Assembly (NCBI GenBank): GCA_030652315.1
Contig: JAUSAX010000107.1
Location: 1-48,388, forward strand
DNA length: 48,388 nucleotides
Source: Afipia sp.
GTDB lineage: Bacteria; Pseudomonadota; Alphaproteobacteria; Rhizobiales; Xanthobacteraceae
Direction: 5' to 3'
Under the pieces are notes generated by a model. It searched no databases. It saw only the letters and a list, made by a program, of their open reading frames with translations, and had not been told where the DNA came from. Every line of letters starts with the position of its first letter. Within the stretch, counting starts at the first letter, position 1. Positions 43,063 through 48,388 of this stretch are shown here, piece by piece. Both the position numbers and the translations under genes were made by a program.

Positions 43063-43686
43063 TCAGGCCTCGGTCCTGGCTTTGGGCTTCTTCGTGCGCG
43101 GTTTTGCCGCGTTCTCTCCCCGCAGCGCGGCCTGACGGCCAGCGCTGAGGATCTCATCGGAGAATTCGCCCGTTCCTGCAGCTCGCGCCAGAATCATCGC
43201 TCCCATGATGGTTGCGATGACAGCGATGGCTTCGCGGCGAGCCGTCTTAGCGGGCAAGTCCGGGGATTGCTCCGCGAGCATCGCAATCATGTCCTCAAGC
43301 TTGCTGGCGAAAGCCTTGCGCGTTTTTGGGCTGGCGCGCGACACCTCGACGCCCAGCGACGGCAATGCGCAGCCATTACCAACATCGTCGCGATGTTCAG
43401 CGGACAGATAGCCGTTCACGATCGAAGCAAGACGCTTGTCTTCCGGCAACTGCTCCGCGCGCTTGCGCCACCGCCCGGTGGTTTGCTGCATTGCATGGGC
43501 GAAAGCCTCGCTGATGAGCGCATCGCGGGACGCAAAGTGGGCATAAAATCCACCGTGGGTGAGACCGGCTTCTTTCATCAGTTCAGAAACCCCGAGGCTC
43601 GCAGCGCCACGCTCGCGCAGACGCACCGATGCATTCTTCACGATCCGGTCGTGGGTTTCAGCCTTGTGATCCTTGGAATAACGCAT
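43063..43686 (-). CDS. TetR-family transcriptional regulator
   Basis: The 207-residue protein has an N-terminal TetR helix-turn-helix: IVKNASVRLRERGAASLGVS, ELMKEAGLTHGGFYAHFASR, then DALISEAFAHAM. The C-terminal domain (about 80-190) binds an unknown ligand, and the tail is Lys/Arg-rich (KPRTKKPKARTEA). It precedes mmsA on the same strand and is divergent from the enoyl-CoA hydratase, so either unit may be its target. TetR proteins that control acyl-CoA catabolism are common, which makes an acyl-CoA ligand plausible. Confidence 0.88.
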   Translation of the reverse strand: MRYSKDHKAETHDRIVKNASVRLRERGAASLGVSELMKEAGLTHGGFYAHFASRDALISEAFAHAMQQTTGRWRKRAEQLPEDKRLASIVNGYLSAEHRDDVGNGCALPSLGVEVSRASPKTRKAFASKLEDMIAMLAEQSPDLPAKTARREAIAVIATIMGAMILARAAGTGEFSDEILSAGRQAALRGENAAKPRTKKPKARTEA

Positions 43687-43852
43687 CGCCGCCTCATCAA
43701 ATGTCTCAGATCATATAATAGCACACCTTGGTGAGAGAAAGTGCCCGTTTCGGGCGAAAAATGGCTGCCATGCGCGGTATTTGACGACGGATAATGGATC
43801 GCGCACCATCGCGTACATCAACACCCCATCGCAACTGTCAGGTTTCAAGAAA

Positions 43853-44623
43853 ATGCAAACGATCAACGACTATTGCCATGTTACCCGTCGCGACAACGGC
43901 ATCGCACAATTAACGATCACCAACGCCGGTCCACTCAACATCATGAATTCGGCAGTGATCCATGGCGTTCGCGAAGGGCTGGAATTGCTTGGGAAGGACG
44001 GCGACATCCGCGTGTTGATCGTCAGGGGTTCCGGCGAAAAAAGCATGATCGGCGGTGCGGACATCAAGGAGATGGCGACACTCGATCAGGCCTCGGCTGA
44101 AAAATTCATCACCGGATTACGGGATCTCTGCGAAGCCGTCCGGCAGTTTCCAACGCCGGTGATTGCCCGTCTGCGCGGATGGTGTCTTGGAGGCGGACTG
44201 GAGTTTGCCGCGGCATGCGATCTGCGGATCGCGTCGCAAGATGCGAAGTTCGCAATGCCGGAGGTCAAGGTTGGTATCCCCTCGGTGATCCACGCGGCCC
44301 TGTTGCCAAGGTTGATCGGTTGGGGACGCGCGCGCTGGCTGATCCTTACTGCGGCCACGATCGATGCGCCGACCGCATTGAACTGGGGACTTGTCGATCA
44401 GGTTGTCTCCGAAACCGAACTCGATGAGGCGATCGCAACTGCGGCCGCCGCAATTGCGGAATGCGGCCCCGAAGCCATGCGAAGCCAAAAGGCGCTCTTG
44501 AGACAGTGGGAGGAACTGCCGCTTACGGAATCGGTCAATCTCAGCGTCGGCGTGTTCGGGAAGTCGTTCCTCACCGGTGAACCTCAGCGCCACATGCAGG
44601 CATTTCTCGACAGACGAAAATAA
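43853..44623 (+). CDS. Enoyl-CoA hydratase/isomerase family protein
   Basis: I choose ATG 43853 (MQTINDYCHVTRRDNGIAQL), giving 256 residues, normal for the family; a TTG at 43781 would add 24 residues without similarity. SMIGGADIKEMATLD and LRGWCLGGGLEFAAACDLRI are the two oxyanion segments, and FAMPEVKVGIPSVIHAALLP carries the catalytic Glu position. It could hydrate methacrylyl-CoA and so fill the step absent from the valine operon, but other enoyl-CoA substrates are equally possible. The stop codon lies within a 15-base direct repeat. Confidence 0.85.
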   Translation: MQTINDYCHVTRRDNGIAQLTITNAGPLNIMNSAVIHGVREGLELLGKDGDIRVLIVRGSGEKSMIGGADIKEMATLDQASAEKFITGLRDLCEAVRQFPTPVIARLRGWCLGGGLEFAAACDLRIASQDAKFAMPEVKVGIPSVIHAALLPRLIGWGRARWLILTAATIDAPTALNWGLVDQVVSETELDEAIATAAAAIAECGPEAMRSQKALLRQWEELPLTESVNLSVGVFGKSFLTGEPQRHMQAFLDRRK

Positions 44624-44650
44624 CTCATCCGACGCACGAAAATAACTCAT
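44614..44650 (+). repeat. 15-bp direct repeat at the end of the hydratase gene
   Basis: ACGAAAATAACTCAT occurs at 44614-44628, spanning the stop codon, and again at 44636-44650, 22 bases apart. It looks like a small local duplication. A short hairpin CATGCC-aa-GGCATG followed by TTTT (44663-44680) comes next and may terminate transcription weakly. Confidence 0.7.
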
Positions 44651-44694
44651 GCGAGTTTTTGGCATGCCAAGGCATGTTTTAAACGTCGAACTGC

Positions 44695-44731
44695 TTGTCC
44701 GGACTCGATTCATGCTTTTATTTGTCCGGAC
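44695..44731 (+). promoter_or_regulatory. Two TTGTCCGGAC direct repeats upstream of the thiolase gene
   Basis: TTGTCCGGAC occurs at 44695-44704 and 44722-44731, starts 27 bases apart. Each contains the palindrome GTCCGGAC. They lie 86-122 bases upstream of the thiolase ATG, a usual place for regulator binding. The protein that would bind is not known. Confidence 0.5.
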
Positions 44732-44816
44732 GCGGATTGCAATTTTCGCGTCCGTTCATATGATGCATGTAATCTAACACGGTCAGGCTCCGTGCGCGAA
44801 CCAGGAGAGCAGTTGC

Positions 44817-46010
44817 ATGTCCACGTCCGATCCCGTCGTCATCGTTTCCGCAGTTCGCACTCCTCTCGGCCGCTTTCAGGGCGATCTGTCATCGTTCAGC
44901 GGACATAATCTGGGCTCACACGCCATCGGCGCGGCGCTGGAACGGGCCAAACTGTCGCCCGACCGAATCGACGAAGTTTTGATGGGGTGCGTTCTTCCCG
45001 CAGGACAAGGTCAGGCCCCTGCTCGTCAGGCTGCACGCGGCGCGAAGTTGCCCGACGCCGTCGGCGCCACCACCGTCAACAAGGTGTGCGGATCGGGCAT
45101 GAAAGCCACCATGCTTGCTCACGACCTCATCAATGCAGGCTCGGCCAACATCGTTATCTCCGGCGGCATGGAAAGCATGACAAATGCGCCATACCTTCTT
45201 CAAAAGGCGCGCGGCGGCTATCGCGTCGGTCACGACCGCATTATCGATCACATGATGATGGATGGCCTCGAGGACGCCTACGAGACCGGCCGTTCGATGG
45301 GTGACTTCGGCGAAGCCGCCGCAGAGGCTTATCAGTTCAGCCGCAAGGATCAGGACGACTACGCAATCGAAACGCTGACGCGGGCGCGCAACGCCGTCCA
45401 GAGCGGCGCTTTCAAGAAAGAGATCGCGCCGATTTCCGTAAAGGAAAAGGCAGGCGTTCGTGTCGTTGAAAACGACGAGCATCCGCTGAAGGTCGATCCC
45501 GCCAAGATCCCCAACCTGAAGCCGGCGTTCCGCCCCAACGGTACAATTACCCCTGCAGCCTCCTCGGCAAATGCCGATGGCGCGGCCGCGCTGGTTTTGA
45601 CCCGCCGCTCGATTGCGGAACGCGAGGGCTTGCCGATTCTTGCAGAGATCAAGGGCCACTCGACACACAGTCAGGCTCCTGACTGGTTCACGACCGCCCC
45701 TATTCCAGCGATCCGCAAACTGCTCGATAAGGTCGGCTGGAGCGTTAGCGACGTCGATCTGTTCGAAATCAACGAGGCCTTCGCCGTGGTGCCGATGGCA
45801 GCCGCCAAGGATCTCGGAATTCCGCGCGATAAGCTCAACGTCAATGGCGGCGCGTGCGCACTCGGCCACCCGATCGGTGCGACCGGCGCTCGGCTGATCG
45901 TGACGTTGCTGCACGCGATGGAAAAGAACAACGTCCAGCGCGGCATCGCCTCGCTTTGTATTGGCGGCGGCGAAGCAACCGCCATCGCTGTCGAGCGCAA
46001 GCTCAGCTGA
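44817..46010 (+). CDS. Acetyl-CoA C-acetyltransferase (thiolase)
   Basis: The 397-residue thiolase has the acylated Cys in TTVNKVCGSGMKATMLAHDL (about 90), NEAFAVVPMAAAKDLG (about 320), GGACALGHPIGATGARLIV with the catalytic His (about 350), and the second Cys in CIGGGEATAIAVE near the end. It condenses two acetyl-CoA or cleaves 3-ketoacyl-CoA. It is close to PhaA/AtoB biosynthetic thiolases, but direction cannot be told. AGGAG lies before the ATG. A perfect hairpin follows its stop, and a ketosynthase gene comes next on the same strand. Confidence 0.92.
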   Translation: MSTSDPVVIVSAVRTPLGRFQGDLSSFSGHNLGSHAIGAALERAKLSPDRIDEVLMGCVLPAGQGQAPARQAARGAKLPDAVGATTVNKVCGSGMKATMLAHDLINAGSANIVISGGMESMTNAPYLLQKARGGYRVGHDRIIDHMMMDGLEDAYETGRSMGDFGEAAAEAYQFSRKDQDDYAIETLTRARNAVQSGAFKKEIAPISVKEKAGVRVVENDEHPLKVDPAKIPNLKPAFRPNGTITPAASSANADGAAALVLTRRSIAEREGLPILAEIKGHSTHSQAPDWFTTAPIPAIRKLLDKVGWSVSDVDLFEINEAFAVVPMAAAKDLGIPRDKLNVNGGACALGHPIGATGARLIVTLLHAMEKNNVQRGIASLCIGGGEATAIAVERKLS

Positions 46011-46035
46011 TCGGCGCTGCGCCATTTTGAATAAT

Positions 46036-46059
46036 GCACCGGCGGGATTCCGCCGGTGC
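46036..46059. other. Perfect 10-bp hairpin between the thiolase and ketosynthase genes
   Basis: GCACCGGCGG (46036-46045), gatt, CCGCCGGTGC (46050-46059). There is no T-run after it, so it is not a classical terminator. It could trim or stabilise the thiolase mRNA, or lower read-through into the next gene. Confidence 0.55.
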
Positions 46060-46118
46060 GCGAAGCCGCACACCCGGCAAGCGGGCTGCGTTACCTCTCA
46101 GCAACCTGTGGTGAGATC

Positions 46119-47399
46119 GTGAAACGAAACAGTTCCATACGACGGATTGTCGTCACCGGAATGGGCGCCGTATCGCCGCTCGGCTGCGGCGTCGAGAGCA
46201 ACTGGTCGCGTTTGATTGCCGGTCAATCCGGCATCCGCGCATTATCGGACAATGTCGCCGCTGACCTGCCGGTGAAAGCCTGTGGCACCGTGCCCGACAT
46301 CGTCGACGATCCGGAATTTGGCTTCGATCCCGACCGCGCAGTTCAAAAGAAAGACCAGAAGAAGATGGATCGCTTTATCCAGTTCGCCATGCTGGCGGCG
46401 GACGAAGCGATCGCACAGGCCGGATGGGCTCCTCAGGATGCACGTTCGCGCGAACGCACGGCGACCATCATCGGCTCCGGTGTCGGTGGATTTCCCGCCA
46501 TCGTCGATGCGGTTCGCACTGCCGATGAACGCGGCGTCCGTCGGCTGTCGCCGTTCACCGTCCCGTCGTTTCTTGTCAATCTCGCCGCCGGACAGGTTTC
46601 GATCCGTCACGGATTCAAGGGGCCGCTGGGCGCACCCGTGACCGCATGCGCCGCCGGCGTGCAGGCGATCGGAGACGCCGCGCGCCTCTTGCTTGCGGGT
46701 GAAGCGGATGTCGCGATCGCCGGTGGCGCGGAAGCGTGTATCGATCGCGTCAGCCTCGGCGGATTTGCCGCCGCCCGCGCGCTCTCGACCAATTTCAACG
46801 ATCAGCCGCAACGCGCGTCACGTCCCTTCGATCGCGACCGCGATGGCTTCGTGATGGGTGAAGGCGCGGGCATTGTGGTCATCGAAACGCTCGACCACGC
46901 ACTCAGCCGCGGCGCAACGCCTATCGCCGAACTTGTCGGTTATGGCACGACGTCGGATGCGTACCACATGACGGCCGGACCGGAAGACGGCGACGGCGCA
47001 CGCCGCTCGATCGAAATCGCTCTGCGCCAGGCCGGCATCTCTCCGACCGAGGTTCAGCACCTCAACGCTCATGCGACCTCAACGCCGGTCGGCGACAATG
47101 GCGAGCTCGCAGCGATCAAGGCCGTGTTCGGCACCGAAGGGCGGGTCGCGGTCAGCTCAACGAAATCCGCCACTGGTCATCTGCTCGGCGCGGCGGGTGG
47201 TCTTGAGGCCATCTTCTCGGTGCTTGCTTTGCGCGACCAGATCGCTCCGGCCACGCTCAATCTCGATCACCCGGATGCAGCCGCCGAGGGCATCGATCTA
47301 GTGCGCGGCGCGGCGCGCCCCATGGCGATAGAGCACGTCCTGTCGAACGGCTTCGGTTTCGGTGGCGTCAACGCGAGCGTTCTGTTCCGCGCCTGGTAA
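46119..47399 (+). CDS. Beta-ketoacyl-ACP synthase, FabF type
   Basis: I choose GTG 46119 (VKRNSSIRRIVVTGMGAVSP), giving 426 residues; the earlier frame runs back into the hairpin region. The Cys-His-His triad is complete: VTACAAGVQAIGDA (about 173), HLNAHATSTPVGD (about 312), and SSTKSATGHLLGAAGG (about 350). FGFGGVNASVLF closes the active site as in FabF. It elongates acyl-ACP with malonyl-ACP. No acyl-carrier gene is adjacent in the window. It may be a housekeeping paralogue or part of a lipid pathway with its neighbours. Confidence 0.92.
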   Translation: MKRNSSIRRIVVTGMGAVSPLGCGVESNWSRLIAGQSGIRALSDNVAADLPVKACGTVPDIVDDPEFGFDPDRAVQKKDQKKMDRFIQFAMLAADEAIAQAGWAPQDARSRERTATIIGSGVGGFPAIVDAVRTADERGVRRLSPFTVPSFLVNLAAGQVSIRHGFKGPLGAPVTACAAGVQAIGDAARLLLAGEADVAIAGGAEACIDRVSLGGFAAARALSTNFNDQPQRASRPFDRDRDGFVMGEGAGIVVIETLDHALSRGATPIAELVGYGTTSDAYHMTAGPEDGDGARRSIEIALRQAGISPTEVQHLNAHATSTPVGDNGELAAIKAVFGTEGRVAVSSTKSATGHLLGAAGGLEAIFSVLALRDQIAPATLNLDHPDAAAEGIDLVRGAARPMAIEHVLSNGFGFGGVNASVLFRAW

Positions 47400-47518
47400 C
47401 GGCGCGGATCATATTTTTCTGATTGCCGCTCGCCTGTTCTTCGCAAGCAGATAGTTCCGCGTCGCGGCAGTCGCACCGCGTCCGGGCAGCCGCAAAGCGG
47501 CGATTTTGGGAGGACACC

Positions 47519-48388
47519 ATGCACAGCGTTCAGCTCAATGCGTTTGGCAAGCCGTGGGAAGTGGTCGAAACCGTCGCCCTTCCCGATCCCGGCGCTCCCG
47601 GAGCCGGCGAAATCGTTGTCGATATGGAGTTCTCGCCAATCAACCCTTCGGATCTCGTGTTGATGCGCGGTCTTTATGGCGTGAAGCCAAAATTGCCCGC
47701 ACCTGTCGGCTCTGAAGGCGTGGCACGCGTCGCTAAAGTCGGTTCTGGCGTCGCCGGAATCAAGGAAGGCGACCGCGTGCTGTTCCCAAGGGGCACATCA
47801 ACATGGCTGACGCGCAGCAAGGTCAAAGCCGACGGGCTGTTTGCATTGCCAGCCGGCGCGGATCCACAGCAGCTTTCGATGCTGATGGTCAATCCGCCGA
47901 CCGCATATCTCCTGCTGACGGAGTACGTCCCTCTCAAGAAGGGAGACTGGGTCATCCAGAGCGCCGGCAATTCCGGTGTCGGTCGTGCGGTCATCGCCAT
48001 CGCCAAACATATGGGTGTCCATACCGTCAGCGTCGTGCGACGTCCCGAACTGGTCGATGAGTTGAAAAAGCTCGGCGCCGATGTGGTCTTGGTTGAAGGC
48101 CCTGATCTGGCCAAACGGGTCGCGGAGGCGACCGGCAAGGCAAAGATCATGCTTGCACTCGACAGCGTTGGCGGACCAGGTCTGATGTCGCTGAACGATT
48201 GCCTGGCCAATGGCGGTACGCTGGTTGCCTATGGTGTCATGAGCGGCGGACCGGGCCCCTTCTTCACGGCCCCCAACATCTTTCGCGATCTCACGCTCAA
48301 GGGCTTCTGGTTGTTGAACTGGTTCAACAAGAGTACGCCCGCACGCGTTGTTGAGGTTCAAAGGAAGATGGCCGGGTGGATCGCAGAC
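47519..48388 (+). CDS. MDR-family zinc-free oxidoreductase, enoyl-thioester or quinone reductase (3' end cut)
   Basis: The frame starts at ATG 47519 after a strong GGGAGGAC and is open to the window end, giving 290 residues. It reads MHSVQLNAFGKPWEVVETVA, then FSPINPSDLVLMRGLYGVKP and PVGSEGVARVAKVGSGVAG. The nucleotide motif is SAGNSGVGRAVIAIAKHMG (about 158-176). The zinc ligands of alcohol dehydrogenases are absent. The Asn-Pro-Ser-Asp and GNSGVG wording is closest to mitochondrial-type enoyl-thioester reductase (MECR/Etr1) and to quinone reductases. Its place after the ketosynthase favours an enoyl reductase. The last residues are outside the window. Confidence 0.85.
   Translation, partial: MHSVQLNAFGKPWEVVETVALPDPGAPGAGEIVVDMEFSPINPSDLVLMRGLYGVKPKLPAPVGSEGVARVAKVGSGVAGIKEGDRVLFPRGTSTWLTRSKVKADGLFALPAGADPQQLSMLMVNPPTAYLLLTEYVPLKKGDWVIQSAGNSGVGRAVIAIAKHMGVHTVSVVRRPELVDELKKLGADVVLVEGPDLAKRVAEATGKAKIMLALDSVGGPGLMSLNDCLANGGTLVAYGVMSGGPGPFFTAPNIFRDLTLKGFWLLNWFNKSTPARVVEVQRKMAGWIAD

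Overview
The window reads as chromosomal DNA of an alphaproteobacterium of the order Hyphomicrobiales, most likely the Nitrobacteraceae (Bradyrhizobium / Rhodopseudomonas / Afipia / Nitrobacter group). The evidence is the high GC, an alphaproteobacterial flagellar set with FlbT, a giant polar-growth protein of the GPR/RgsE type, CtrA-like TTAA-N7-TTAA boxes, and many dispersed palindromic repeats of kinds I associate with this family. No rRNA, tRNA, CRISPR array, prophage or classical insertion sequence was seen. The genus is inferred from gene content, not from a marker gene.

Layout. 1-6980: flagellar filament and hook genes (flagellin cut by the window edge, flbT divergent from it, then flgE-flgK-flgL read leftwards from a sigma-54-like promoter). 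7014-13455: MsrB, a DadA-like FAD oxidase, SixA, a universal stress protein, two small membrane proteins, a decayed ferritin-like gene end and a YbhN-type membrane protein. 13456-17707: a nest of palindromic repeats, a large secreted SGNH hydrolase, a ferredoxin-NADP reductase and a hotdog thioesterase. 17720-22161: two tandem AraC-type regulators and a HAF-repeat autotransporter, threaded with a recurring three-block DNA motif. 22305-28797: a 2Fe-2S ferredoxin, an Hpt protein, and the 1744-residue GPR/RgsE-like protein behind CtrA-like boxes. 28844-31182: a repeat-rich, gene-poor stretch that includes a small GIY-YIG nuclease gene bracketed exactly by inverted copies of a dispersed hairpin repeat. 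31231-36312: YaiI family protein, ABC-F ATPase Uup, a BaiN-like flavoprotein, an SDR and a MaoC-like hydratase. 36548-42947: a leftward operon for the lower valine pathway (mmsA, acyl-CoA dehydrogenase, 3-hydroxyisobutyryl-CoA hydrolase, mmsB) plus an acyl-CoA synthetase. 43063-48388: TetR regulator, enoyl-CoA hydratase, thiolase, FabF-like ketosynthase and a truncated MDR-family reductase.

How the genes fit together. The valine operon, with the enoyl-CoA hydratase next door, could carry isobutyryl-CoA to propionyl-CoA; thiolase, ketosynthase and reductase add further acyl-thioester chemistry. The Hpt and CtrA-like sites beside the polar-growth protein suggest cell-cycle control. The AraC pair and autotransporter look like one local regulon.

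The most unusual signal is in the repeats. At least eight loci share one architecture: CGTCAT, a hairpin, ATCCA, a short spacer, TGGAT, a second hairpin, ATGACG. The stems differ between loci while pairing is kept in most, which resembles REPIN-type doublets. At one locus the spacer is replaced by the GIY-YIG nuclease gene, and an almost identical empty doublet lies about 100 bp away. This suggests a nuclease-linked, non-autonomous repeat system. A second, unrelated palindrome family (core AAAAGTGG...CCGGTTTT) also shows compensatory changes in its outer stem.
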